From Nostoc sp. 'Peltigera membranacea cyanobiont' 210A (GTDB lineage: Bacteria > Cyanobacteriota > Cyanobacteriia > Cyanobacteriales > Nostocaceae), in contig NZ_NOLJ01000015.1 in the NCBI RefSeq assembly GCF_002246015.1, positions 25,988 to 59,723 on the forward strand: DNA of 33,736 bases. The letters are read 5' to 3'. How positions within the stretch are numbered: position 1 is the stretch's first letter; every line of letters begins with the position of its first letter. The translations under genes and the position numbers were made by a program. The notes under the pieces are model-generated. The model was not told the DNA's origin, ran no database searches, and was given only the letters and a program-made list of their open reading frames with translations. Of the stretch, positions 8,116-16,574 are shown in pieces.

Positions 8116-8892
8116 ATGCCGCCATCATTAACGTTTATCCATAGCTTGCTGTTGTTTAGTACTGCTTTTATTGCAGGCGGCTTAAATGCTGTAGCAGGTG
8201 GTGGAAGCTTTATCACATTTCCAACTCTTATCTTTACGGGTGTACCCCCGATCGCAGCTAATGCCACCAATAATACTGCAATTTGGGTGGCTTCCCTAGC
8301 CAGTGCTGGAGCATATCGTCAAGATTTGGGCATCGAGCGGCGAGATTTTTTACTTCTATGTGGTGTCAGTTTAGTTGGTGGCATGATTGGCTCCATCGCT
8401 TTGTTATATACATCGCCAGATGTCTTTAAAAAGCTGATTCCCTATCTATTGCTGCTAGCCACAGTTGTGTTTACCTTTGGCGAACCGTTCAAAAAATGGT
8501 TGCAGCGTCGAAACCAGAATACATCACCGGAATCTGTACCGTTGTTTAATTTGGCACTGGCTCAACTAGCGATCGCAATCTATGGCGGTTTCTTTGGCGC
8601 AGGTATAGGGATTTTAATGCTGGCAGCTCTAACGTTTTTAGGCATCAAAAGTATTCACAAAATGAATGCTTTTAAGACATTTTTGGGGAGTTGTATCAAT
8701 GGTATTGCGATCGTTCCATTTCTTTTTGCAGGTGTGATTGCTTGGCATCAAGCTATTTTGATGGCAGTCGGTGGCTCTCTTGGTGGTTACTTAAGTGCCC
8801 ATTATGCTCGTAAACTTGAACCGCACTTAATTCGGAAATTTGTGATGATTGTTGCCTTTACGATGACTGCCTACTTTTTTATTCACGGTTAA
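8116..8892 (+). CDS. TauE/SafE family anion permease
   Basis: A 258-residue inner-membrane protein with about eight hydrophobic segments in two similar halves. Each half opens with a glycine-rich motif: AGGLNAVAGGGSFITFPTL near residues 20-38 and GFFGAGIGILMLAALTFLG near 157-176. This is the TauE/SafE pattern. Family members are thought to export sulfite or sulfoacetate, or take up other sulfur-containing or organic anions. The gene starts 40 bases after the HAD gene. Its position downstream of a TauD-type dioxygenase and a DszA/NtaA-type remnant fits handling of sulfite from organosulfur breakdown, but that is inference. Confidence 0.88.
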   Translation: MPPSLTFIHSLLLFSTAFIAGGLNAVAGGGSFITFPTLIFTGVPPIAANATNNTAIWVASLASAGAYRQDLGIERRDFLLLCGVSLVGGMIGSIALLYTSPDVFKKLIPYLLLLATVVFTFGEPFKKWLQRRNQNTSPESVPLFNLALAQLAIAIYGGFFGAGIGILMLAALTFLGIKSIHKMNAFKTFLGSCINGIAIVPFLFAGVIAWHQAILMAVGGSLGGYLSAHYARKLEPHLIRKFVMIVAFTMTAYFFIHG

Positions 8893-8919
8893 GAACTGGG
8901 AACTACTCAGGGGTGATGT

Positions 8920-9511
8920 ATGGAAGCATCAAAAAAATCACAAGTCATGCTGCGTGCTTTTAGTTCTAGAAATTTTCGCCTGTACTACACAGGTCAGGCA
9001 ATTTCTCTAATTGGTACGTCCATGACTCAAGTGGCTACTAGTTGGTTAGTATATCGCCTCACCGATTCCGCTTGGTTACTAGGTCTAGTGGGCTTTGCCA
9101 GCCAAATTCCCACATTTGTGTTGATTCCTCTGGGTGGAATCATTGCCGATCGCTGGAATCGTCATCAAATTCTGCTTGTTGCCCAGATTTTGGGGATGCT
9201 TCAGTCTTTAGCTCTAACGTGGCTAGCTCTAAGCGGTACGATTAATATCGAGTACATCGCAATTCTTGGCGTACTGCAAGGGATGATCAACGCCTTCGAT
9301 ATTCCGACTCGGCAGACATTTCTTCCTGAAACAGTTGGTAAGGAAAATCTGGGTAATGCCTTTGCCTGGCGCACTAGCAAGTAAAATTTGTAGTAGCAAT
9401 ACTGTCATTTTTGGTGCAAGTATTTGTATTGCAGGCTCAATTTTATTTATGCAGCAAATTTCCACCTTCCGCGATCTGATTCGTCTAAATCTACGTACTG
9501 AAGGAACTTAA
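8920..9511 (+). pseudogene. MFS transporter with large internal deletion
   Basis: An N-terminal MFS fragment of about 150 residues (8920 to about 9370) contains the typical start FSSRNFRLYYTGQAISLIGT, the loop motif GGIIADRWNRHQIL, and PTRQTFLPETVGKENLGNA. It stops early at 9384. An overlapping frame, open from 9356 to the stop at 9511, reads PLPGALASKICSSNTVIFGAS and further hydrophobic residues, the expected last helix and tail of the same family (EntS-like drug or siderophore exporters, about 400-420 residues). The central part, roughly 200 codons, is missing and the frame shifts at the junction. A working transporter is not expected. The decay mode matches that of the monooxygenase remnant 2 kb upstream. 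Confidence 0.82.
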
Positions 9512-9579
9512 AAGAAAAATAGCTCTGGCTATTTGAAAGAGTGCATAATCAGCCATAACACCAAAAATTAGTAATAACA

Positions 9580-9966
9580 ATGACTACTATAAATGACCTT
9601 ACTGTTGTCGCTGAAGTAACTGATTTATACCTCAAGTATGAAGAAGCTCTTTGTAATAACAATTTGGATGTGATGGATAGCTTGTTTTGGGATACGCCCG
9701 AAGTAGTACGGTTTGGCATCACAGAAAACCTCTATGGTGGCGATGAAGTTCGCAACTTTCGCCAGAATCGACCAAACCCAAAAATAGAGCGAGAAATCTC
9801 GAATCTCAAGGTTGTAACCTTTGGGAAAGATGCCGCAACAGTGACTTTAGAATTTCACCGGATTATCAATGGTGTAGAGCGTTTCGGGCGACAAAGCCAG
9901 ACTTGGTACAGGTTTACCGAAGGATGGAAGGTGGTTTCAGCGCACGTTTCGTTATTGCCAGTGTGA
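9580..9966 (+). CDS. HpxZ/AtzH-like (DUF3225, SnoaL-fold) protein
   Basis: A 128-residue cone-shaped-fold protein. The pattern matches DUF3225/AtzH: VTDLYLKYEEALCNNNLDVMDSLFW near the start, then TPEVVRFGITENLYG, and the end QTWYRFTEGWKVVSAHVSL. HpxZ is encoded with oxalurate catabolism genes, and AtzH-like proteins occur with the amidase and allophanate hydrolase of urea and triazine pathways. None of those partners is nearby, so it is an orphan of that system or serves another enzyme. It begins 68 bases after the MFS remnant and lies 31 bases before a methyltransferase gene, probably in one transcript. Enzymatic versus accessory role is unresolved. Confidence 0.8.
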   Translation: MTTINDLTVVAEVTDLYLKYEEALCNNNLDVMDSLFWDTPEVVRFGITENLYGGDEVRNFRQNRPNPKIEREISNLKVVTFGKDAATVTLEFHRIINGVERFGRQSQTWYRFTEGWKVVSAHVSLLPV

Positions 9967-9997
9967 TGGTGCGAGAAGTTTTGATCAAGGAGTAGAC

Positions 9998-10576
9998 ATG
10001 ACAACCTATCCCATCACCTCTAATCCATCATTAGTGCAGCAGGCTGAATCCTTAGCTGCACAACTTGAGTTTACCCAATCCTCACTCCCAGAAGTTGGTC
10101 GTCTGTTGCAAGTCCTCACCAGCCATATCACACAGGGTCAAATTGGCGAGATTGGTAGTGGATGCGGGGTTGGTGCAACGTGGATTGTGAGTGCATTACA
10201 TCCAGATAGTACATTGATTACGATCGAGAGCGATCGCGATCGTGCCAAAGTTGTGCAACAGCTATTTGCAGATAAGTCTAATGTCCGCGCACTTCAAGGC
10301 GACTGGCGCGATTTACTGACTTATGCTCCCTTTGATTTGTTATTTGCCGATGGCGGAAAGGCAAAACTTACAGAACCTCAGACATTGATAACTGCTCTCA
10401 AACCTAGAGGCTTCATCTTACTAGACGATCTCACACCCCAAGAATACTGGCCACCAGAATGGCACGGACGCACAGATCCAATCAGGGAATTTTGGCTCAA
10501 AGATCCTCGAATTGCTGCCACAGAAATCCGCGTGACAGCAAAAAGTTCAGTGATTTTAGCAACACGCATTCAATGA
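9998..10576 (+). CDS. Class I SAM-dependent O-methyltransferase-like protein
   Basis: A 192-residue protein with the Rossmann-type SAM fold. Motif I is EIGSGCGVGATW (about 46-57), the acidic end of beta-2 is ESDRDRA (about 78-84), and LLFADGGKA (about 113-121) marks motif IV, as in the COMT-like O-methyltransferases related to PF01596. The length is near that of small cyanobacterial members. AAGGAG about 10 bases before the ATG supports the start. It is the last gene of the plus-strand run and probably co-transcribed with the HpxZ-like gene. The substrate is unknown. Confidence 0.82.
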   Translation: MTTYPITSNPSLVQQAESLAAQLEFTQSSLPEVGRLLQVLTSHITQGQIGEIGSGCGVGATWIVSALHPDSTLITIESDRDRAKVVQQLFADKSNVRALQGDWRDLLTYAPFDLLFADGGKAKLTEPQTLITALKPRGFILLDDLTPQEYWPPEWHGRTDPIREFWLKDPRIAATEIRVTAKSSVILATRIQ

Positions 10577-10683
10577 AATAATTACTGTAAAAAGGGCACT
10601 TTTACTGAGCGGTAGCGGGACGTTTAGCCTGTGCTGAGTAGAGAAGTGAGATTCCCCATTCAGCACTCCAGATAATTGGGTTG

Positions 10684-10712
10684 TCTCGTTCCAGCGAAGA
10701 CTAGGAACGAGA
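10684..10712. terminator. Hairpin between convergent genes
   Basis: TCTCGTTCC (10684-10692) and GGAACGAGA (10704-10712) form a perfect 9-base stem with an 11-base loop. It lies between the methyltransferase gene and the oppositely oriented PEP-CTERM gene. The trailing T-run is weak, so a bidirectional terminator is only likely. Confidence 0.5.
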
Positions 10713-10772
10713 TTTGAAAAGTATTAAGCGTTGGTTGTAGAGCGAACTTTTGATTGGCTATGCTTCAAAATA

Positions 10773-11447
10773 TCAGGTGCATTTAATTTTTTGAGTATAA
10801 AACCTAGCTGCTAAAAGAGCCGCACCTGCTACCAAAGTTGCTAATACACTATCAGGTTCAGGTACGGCAGCAACTTGAGCATCAATTCGTGCAGTTCCAG
10901 CAAACAAACCGGTCAATTTAGAGTCGCCTAATATATCAGCAAACTCTGGAGAAATCAACAATTTCACATCAGGGATGGTTAAATTTTGGCCATCAAATGC
11001 CACAAGTCCCGGAGCGCTCAAATCAAACAAAATTGTATTTAAAGAAAATGTGTCTCTTAAAACAAGTCCGCTGGCACCTGTGACAGTACGTCCTGGAGCA
11101 AAACCAATTGAAAAGTCACCAACAGTAATTTGATTGTTGAATGTAACAGTACCAGTATGCTCGATTGTACCTGAGAGCGGTGTAAAACCGCCGTCGTCAC
11201 TGAAGGTGAAGTTAGTAAGTGAGTCGATGTTGAAGCCAACTAAATAATTGCTAGGAATTGGTGCAACTGTCTGATTAGTGCCTGTCAAGTTTAGCCCAAT
11301 ACTACTAAGAATCTCTCCGTGATCGCGATCGATGCTGGTGACTCCAGATATCACTTTAAAAGTTGCAGCTTCTACCTGTATGGGTGCAATTGAGATGAAA
11401 GCTGCTGTAGTACAACCAAGAATCCCTGCAAACTGAAAAAAATGCAT
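10773..11447 (-). CDS. PEP-CTERM sorting domain protein
   Basis: A 224-residue exported protein. An N-terminal signal peptide (about 1-27, ending VEAA) is followed by a beta-rich, Thr/Gly/Asp-rich body of about 165 residues with no recognised enzyme motif. The C-terminus has the sorting signature VPEPDSVLATL, a hydrophobic helix and a short basic tail (FYTQKIK). PEP-CTERM proteins are taken to be processed by an exosortase and carried to the cell surface or extracellular matrix; the exosortase is not in this window. The start codon at 11447 lacks a strong Shine-Dalgarno sequence. The gene is alone, with 438 bases to the next gene upstream. Its job is unknown. Confidence 0.85.
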   Translation of the reverse strand: MHFFQFAGILGCTTAAFISIAPIQVEAATFKVISGVTSIDRDHGEILSSIGLNLTGTNQTVAPIPSNYLVGFNIDSLTNFTFSDDGGFTPLSGTIEHTGTVTFNNQITVGDFSIGFAPGRTVTGASGLVLRDTFSLNTILFDLSAPGLVAFDGQNLTIPDVKLLISPEFADILGDSKLTGLFAGTARIDAQVAAVPEPDSVLATLVAGAALLAARFYTQKIKCT

Positions 11448-11885
11448 ATATATTTCTGATGATCTTCGTAATTTTATTTTAAATAATAAAACCTCTTTTA
11501 TTAATCTATAAAGTCAAAATTTACTCTAAAAAAATATTCGCAAAAGTTAAGTTTATGTAAACGTACAGTTAATAACAAAGTTGAAGGCAGACAGTTGCAA
11601 AAAGAAAGTTAAGTAAGTAGGTACGAATAAAAATAAATCATTAGAATAAAGCGTAAAGTATAAGGTATAAAGCATTAAGGATAGAAAATGAAAAAAATAT
11701 AGTTACCTTTAATTATGTCCAATGCCAATTATTTAGGAGCCAATTTCAAAATCCCTATCCCAAGCTGGGGAGAGGGATTTAGGGTGAAAGCTCATTGATT
11801 CATGCAATAAGTCTAATTAGGTATTGGCAGATTCTAGCTGAGAACTAGAGAAAGCTGATTTATTCTCGCCGATTTACTTTTTAGT
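11448..11885. other. AT-rich spacer
   Basis: No gene is seen. The stretch is strongly AT-rich, with short near-repeats of GTAAAGTATAAGG/GTATAAAGC near 11650-11680. At about 11750-11790 there is a decayed copy of the CCCTCTCCC/GGGAGAGGG palindromic repeat that is intact at 17804-17900. The promoter of the PEP-CTERM gene should lie near 11450-11560. Confidence 0.5.
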
Positions 11886-12347
11886 TCACAGACTTGTTCT
11901 AATCCACCAGCTTATTTTCTCCAAATTAGGATCTATTTCCTGCCAAAAGCTTGCTGATGAGTCTATTTCTCTTGTTGCTGCGAGTATTTTATCTATACTG
12001 TCGAAGTTGTTTTTAATCAACTGTTTATCTAGTTTAGGAATATCTAATTTCAGATATTTCAGACGGTTGGGTAACTCTACTTTCTCTTGTGTCGGCAAGT
12101 GAGAAATCTGATCGACTTGTTCTAAAATTTTGTCTATTGATGTAATAACTTCTTGCAAACTCGGCTTTTTAGTTTGTAATTGTAAATCTTTTTCTTCAAA
12201 AGTTTCTTCTTGATTACCTAACTTTACTAAGACTATTTTGACAAAGAAAATATTGTAATCTACCTCACTAACTTCACCCACTTGCTGATAATGTTTTCCA
12301 CTTTTATTTATAACTACTATGTCACCTTTCTCAATTCTGTTGTTCAT
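11886..12347 (-). CDS. Unknown protein with SH3/KOW-like N-terminus, next to kinase-FGE gene
   Basis: Not recognised as a named family. The 153-residue product begins with a small beta-barrel-like segment (about 5-55): GDIVVINKSGKHYQQVGEV followed by strands and an acidic EETFEEKDL, reminiscent of KOW or SH3-like modules. Residues 60-153 are mostly amphipathic helix with regular Leu/Ile spacing and could form a coiled coil, ending in a Trp-containing segment (SWWIRTSL). It lies 26 bases downstream of the Ser/Thr kinase-FGE fusion on the same strand, so the two are probably one operon. It could be a substrate, partner or regulator of the kinase. The start ATG at 12347 is the only good one. Confidence 0.65.
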   Translation of the reverse strand: MNNRIEKGDIVVINKSGKHYQQVGEVSEVDYNIFFVKIVLVKLGNQEETFEEKDLQLQTKKPSLQEVITSIDKILEQVDQISHLPTQEKVELPNRLKYLKLDIPKLDKQLIKNNFDSIDKILAATREIDSSASFWQEIDPNLEKISWWIRTSL

Positions 12348-12373
12348 AATTTATATAGCCTGGTATTGAATTA

Positions 12374-14212
12374 CTAAATAATCTCCTCTACAGAAAATAC
12401 TACTCTAAAGCCACAAACCCTCAGTCCACCGTCTGACTCATTCCAGCTACGGCTAGCACTGCGACACAGTTCTGCACTGAAACTCCAAGAACCACCGCGT
12501 AGCACCCGACGATTTATGTCACCGCCAACTTCCCAAGCTGTTCCATCTAAGGGTGCGTCGTTGTAATTGTTATGCCACGAATCAGCACACCATTCCCAAA
12601 CTAACCCGTGCATATCGTACAATCCAAAGGCGTTGGCGACTTCAAAACTACCGACGTTTGTTGTTTCTTTACGGAATTTGCTTTTTGGTTCCATTGTGCA
12701 GCTGACTAACTCAGGGGTAATGGTTTCGCCAAAGTGGAATGAGGTTGTAGTTCCAGCCCGACAAGCATATTCCCATTCCGCTTCACTCGGTAAACGATAG
12801 TCGCGTCCAGTTTTTTCTGATAGCCTGAGACAAAATTCTACAGCCTCATACCAAGATACATTTTCTACTGGTCTATCTAGACCTTTGAATTTCGATGGAT
12901 GGGGATTTAAAGCTTGTTTGACTTTGGGTAAAGCTGCTACTACTCTCCACTGTGCTTGAGTTACAGGAAATTTCCCCATAAAAAATGGTTCAACGGTAAC
13001 TTGATGCTGAGGACGTTCGTCAGCATCGCCTTCAAATTCGGGTGAACCCATCATGTAAGTACCACCAGGAATCGATACCATTTCTAATGTGACAGACTTA
13101 CCTAATTCTTCAGCAAAGAAGTTTGCATTACAGTTCATGCGATTTACTTCTCTACCACCTGTGTCTACTGTCACTACGTCAAATTCAAAGGTTTCTAATG
13201 GGGGTAATGGTACGATTACTTTTTGTGGTAACGGCGATAATATAGGTTGAGGCATCGAAACAATTTTTAAGGCAACAGGTTCAATGTTCGATGTGGCAAA
13301 CTTCAAATCGTTAATGACTTCTACTGCTGTTTGATACCTTTCACTCGGTAGATGTTTGAGTAATTTATCTAAAATTTTTCCTAATTCGTCGCTGATAGTA
13401 ATACCTTTTTTTTGTAAACGTTCGCGCCACAACCATTTAGCGCTCATGGCATCATAAATAGGGTCATTAATCTGTCCAGAAGCATCCTGCAAGGGCAAAC
13501 ATTGAGTTAAAAGACGCACACAAGTTACGCCCAAAGCATACAAATCACTGCCATGACAAGCAAATCCAGCCATTTGTTCTGTTGGGGCATAGCCAAGGGT
13601 ATAAATTACCGTAGCTTGTCTTCCGATACTGGTTTGTGTTACTTGTTTAGCACCGCCAAAGTCAATTAATACGGGTTTTTCATCACTTGCACGGCGGATG
13701 ATATTTTCTGGTTTAATATCTCGATGAATAACGTTATGAGTATGAATGAATTGCAGAACTGGCAATAAATCAGCTAAAAGTTCCCAAATTTGTTGTTCGC
13801 CATAAATTTGTTGCTGAACTTCTTGTAAGAGAGTTTTGCCTTGAATAAATTCTTGTACGAGATACAAGCTAGTACCTTGTTCAAAATAAGCTAGTAATCT
13901 GGGAATTTGCGTATGATTTTCTCCCAGTTCATATAACCGAAAAGCCTCTTCTTTGAAAAATTCGGCGGCTTTAGTGCGTTGTCCTGTTCCCTGAAACTGG
14001 GGGAAAAATTGCTTGATAACGCAAGGGGCGTTTAGTCTGTCTACATCTTCTGTAGCATAAGTTCTACTAAATCCACCTTCGCCTAATAGTCTTAATACGC
14101 GATAACGGTTTCTGAGAAGTTTGCCAAAGTTGCTTTGTCCGCAACTCACGCAAAATCTATTGCTATCAGAGTTGAATGGATTTGAGCAATTGGGATTTTG
14201 GCAGATTTGCAT
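12374..14212 (-). CDS. Zinc-ribbon / Ser-Thr protein kinase / FGE-sulfatase domain fusion
   Basis: A 612-residue three-part protein of a type common in filamentous cyanobacteria. A short zinc ribbon comes first (C4, C9, C21, C24). The Hanks-type kinase domain spans about 37-305, with glycine loop LGEGGFSRTY (43-52), catalytic Lys K67, HRDIKPEN (163-170) and DFG (184-186), all intact, so it should be an active kinase. After a Pro-rich linker (about 318-345), a formylglycine-generating-enzyme-like domain spans about 378-608, beginning IPGGTYMMGSPEFEGD and containing RLPSEAEWEYACRAGT. The paired Cys of true FGE enzymes is not clear near the end (only one Cys, in ELCRSASRS), so this domain may bind targets rather than make formylglycine. 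No transmembrane helix is evident. Confidence 0.92.
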   Translation of the reverse strand: MQICQNPNCSNPFNSDSNRFCVSCGQSNFGKLLRNRYRVLRLLGEGGFSRTYATEDVDRLNAPCVIKQFFPQFQGTGQRTKAAEFFKEEAFRLYELGENHTQIPRLLAYFEQGTSLYLVQEFIQGKTLLQEVQQQIYGEQQIWELLADLLPVLQFIHTHNVIHRDIKPENIIRRASDEKPVLIDFGGAKQVTQTSIGRQATVIYTLGYAPTEQMAGFACHGSDLYALGVTCVRLLTQCLPLQDASGQINDPIYDAMSAKWLWRERLQKKGITISDELGKILDKLLKHLPSERYQTAVEVINDLKFATSNIEPVALKIVSMPQPILSPLPQKVIVPLPPLETFEFDVVTVDTGGREVNRMNCNANFFAEELGKSVTLEMVSIPGGTYMMGSPEFEGDADERPQHQVTVEPFFMGKFPVTQAQWRVVAALPKVKQALNPHPSKFKGLDRPVENVSWYEAVEFCLRLSEKTGRDYRLPSEAEWEYACRAGTTTSFHFGETITPELVSCTMEPKSKFRKETTNVGSFEVANAFGLYDMHGLVWEWCADSWHNNYNDAPLDGTAWEVGGDINRRVLRGGSWSFSAELCRSASRSWNESDGGLRVCGFRVVFSVEEII

Positions 14213-14686
14213 AATGAGGGGGAAATAGCATCTTCTCCAAAGTTAGCCCCAATATTATCTAATTGAAAACAGTTATGTAGAGAAGCGAACACGGAAGTTT
14301 ATTCATGTGCTTAAAACTATCTTTCACACGAGGGCATAAGAATGAATAAATTATATTTATTTATACCAATTCAATTAATGATTGCAACACATACTTTGGT
14401 TAAGACGCGACGCCAGTCGCTACAACGGGGGGAACCCCCGCAACGCGCTGGCTCATGAATCGCGTCTCTACAAATGGTGTATTTGTCGCATTATTTTTTA
14501 CAATTGGTATTACTTATCTATACTATGACGTTGTGTTAGCAGAAAGTATGGCACATTGCCATAAGATTCGGGCGTTAGGCTTGCCGTAATGCACCCTAAA
14601 TTTTAATATAACTGTTGTTAGCTATCTAAAAAAGTTCACGAAGAACGAAATCACCTACCTATAACTTTTATTGCGAATTGCGACTA
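14213..14686. repeat. Spacer with nested palindromic element (MITE-like), 14363-14510
   Basis: No gene is seen between the permease and kinase genes. Positions 14363-14510 form a 148-base element. Its ends ATACCAATT and AATTGGTAT are perfect inverted repeats that extend inward imperfectly for about 30 bases. Inside lies the GACGCGA...TCGCGTCTCTACA palindrome (about 14403-14475) with a GGGGGG/CCCCC core. The form is that of a Nostocales MITE that has taken in, or been hit by, a second repeat. Confidence 0.7.
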
Positions 14687-15496
14687 TTATTTAAAAGTTT
14701 TATTATCTCCAGAAGCGCGAATTAATTCCGCTACAAGGGCAACGATCGCAGATACTAAAATTAACATGACACTCAGCGCGTTAATATCAGGTTTAACTCC
14801 GGTTCTAATGCGGCTAAAAATTTCCATTGGCAGGGTGTTAGAACCACTACCAGCAGTAAAACTAGCAATAAGAAAGTCATCTAAGCTAAGAACAAAAGCC
14901 AAGAGACAACCAGCGACAATTCCAGGCATTAATTGAGGTAACAATACTTTGATGAAAGCTTGGGTTGGTGTCGCACCTAAATCTAGTGCTGCTTCTTCTA
15001 AGTGAGGATCTAAATTAGTCAGTCGGGAAGCAACCACAAGTCCGACATAAGCCAGACAAAACACTACATGGGCTGCAACTATCGTCCACAAACTCAAAGG
15101 TATCGCAAAGGCTGCTAGACATACTAGGGTAGCCACTGCGATCGCAATATCGGGAATAATCAATGGTAGGTAAGCAATACCCCGATACAATTTTTTACCA
15201 GGAAATTCGTAACGCGCCAACCCAACCGCCATCAAGGTTCCCAGCACTGCGGAAATTGCCACGGCACAACTTGCAACTATCATACTGTTTTGCAAAGCCG
15301 ATAAGATGCGATCGTCACTGAACAACTTGCGATACCAATCGAGAGTGAATCCTTGCCAAGTTGCACTGTAGGGCGACTGATTGAAGCTATAAAAGCCAAG
15401 TACCAGTATGGGCAGGTACATGAACACAAATATCAACAGTGAGAAAACCGCCTGCCATGAGACACGCGGTTTTTTGAGAGATGGAGAGATATTCAC
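14687..15496 (-). CDS. potC: PotC-type ABC transporter permease (spermidine/putrescine family)
   Basis: An inner-membrane permease with six hydrophobic segments. The EAA-loop, which docks the ATPase, is seen as EEAALDLGATPTQAFIKVLLP about 100 residues from the C-terminus. NQSPYSATWQGFTLDWYRKLF near the N-terminus is typical of PotC. The GTG at 15496 (269 residues) is chosen because the protein then starts with a short basic tail before the first helix. A longer form from TTG at 15544 (285 residues) adds a hydrophobic stretch unusual for the family. Neither start has a good ribosome site. In related genomes potC normally follows potA/potB and a binding protein; here none is adjacent, so partners must be elsewhere or lost. 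Confidence 0.8.
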   Translation of the reverse strand: MNISPSLKKPRVSWQAVFSLLIFVFMYLPILVLGFYSFNQSPYSATWQGFTLDWYRKLFSDDRILSALQNSMIVASCAVAISAVLGTLMAVGLARYEFPGKKLYRGIAYLPLIIPDIAIAVATLVCLAAFAIPLSLWTIVAAHVVFCLAYVGLVVASRLTNLDPHLEEAALDLGATPTQAFIKVLLPQLMPGIVAGCLLAFVLSLDDFLIASFTAGSGSNTLPMEIFSRIRTGVKPDINALSVMLILVSAIVALVAELIRASGDNKTFK

Positions 15497-15900
15497 GTTT
15501 ATATATATTATTGATAGCAATACAAAATAGCATATTTTATGCAATAAGTCAATCTCGGTTTAAAATTTATTTATCGAACCGCAGAGGCACAGAGAACGCA
15601 GAGATTTTATGAATCATCTCAACGAAGAGGCAGGGGGAAGGGGGCAGGGAGCGGGGGGAAATGACTCCAACCAAGAGCCGTGGAGCAGAGCGGAACATGG
15701 GTCTGAGTCCCCCACTTCTATTAAGTGGTTCTCGTACCCTTCGGGAAGCTAGCGCAACAGGTGGGGTCGAATCCCCCTTTCTGTTCCTTCTCCCCTGCTC
15801 CCTGCTCCCTTGCCTCTTGCTCAATCTGACTCTCGCTTCTCTACCAGACGCGGCGCGATCGCTAGAATTCAAAATTCAAAAAGGGATATAAACCGTTAAA
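15497..15900. repeat. Repeat cluster with long G-rich inverted repeat
   Basis: No convincing gene. Positions 15575-15603 match a dispersed repeat (CGAACCGCAGAGGCACAGAG) that appears inverted at 28396-28424. Arms of about 31 bases at 15627-15658 (G-rich) and 15786-15816 (C-rich) pair imperfectly to form a large hairpin. Between them is GTCCCCCACTTCTATTAAGTGG-type repeat sequence. Open frames here are compositional artefacts. Confidence 0.6.
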
Positions 15901-16574
15901 TTTATGTAAGCGTTCAGAGAATCGAAAAAAGACGAAAAATAACCCCTAAAATCAAGCAATAAAATTAGGCAGATTTTAACATAACACAACGATCAGAACG
16001 GTTAGGGGTTAGGTTTTTTGTAGGCTTTTCCATACAACGTTAAGAGTCAGGTTAATTTTACTTTTAAGAACTTGGATAGAACTTATCAGAAAAACTGCTA
16101 CTTCTGATTTCAAAGTACCTACTTTACGTAAATTTACCTTTTAATCGCCTAGAGATGATCCTTTAGAGTACGGAAAGCCCCCCAAAAAGTGTCTACAGAC
16201 TTTATTCTTTAATTAACATTTTAAAATTGGATGATTGACGGTCATAAATAGAGCTTTTTCAGTCAAAACTATCTTTAAATGACAGTTTTTGACGATTATA
16301 GAAAGTTCCTGTTTATAAAAAAACTTCTATTAAAAACTGCCATTAATCACATAAAAATTAATAAATCAGAATACAGCTACTTCTTTAGGAGTGGGTAATT
16401 TCCGTACTAAGATAGACAAAAAATATATAAGGTACAGCGTAAGATTTAAAGGAAATTGTTAATAAGTTTAGTATCTGAAGTTACTTTCTGATGCCAAAGT
16501 GGATCAATTACAAGCACTAAAACAACAGAAATAAAAAACTTCTAATTCAAGTTTTATTTTTTAGGAGGTTTGTG
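15901..16574. promoter_or_regulatory. Long AT-rich leader of the glycosyltransferase gene, with hairpin
   Basis: No gene is seen in about 670 bases. AACCCCTAA (15941-15949) and TTAGGGGTT (16002-16010) form a 9-base stem with a 52-base loop, followed by AGGTTTTTTG, like a terminator or the 3' end of a small RNA. A second, weaker hairpin is at 16263-16292 (TCAAAACT with AGTTTTTGA). The stretch may carry a long 5' UTR or an unrecognised small RNA; no known riboswitch was matched by eye. Confidence 0.4.
16563..16568 (+). promoter_or_regulatory. Strong ribosome binding site of the glycosyltransferase
   Basis: A full AGGAGG lies 6 bases before the ATG at 16575. An in-frame GTG at 16572 would be only 3 bases away, so the spacing settles the start at 16575. 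Confidence 0.85.

Noticed and set aside
15567..15891. Open frames on both strands in the G/C-rich repeat block
   Set aside because: They follow the long inverted repeat and have low-complexity Pro/Leu/Arg translations; no family pattern or ribosome site.
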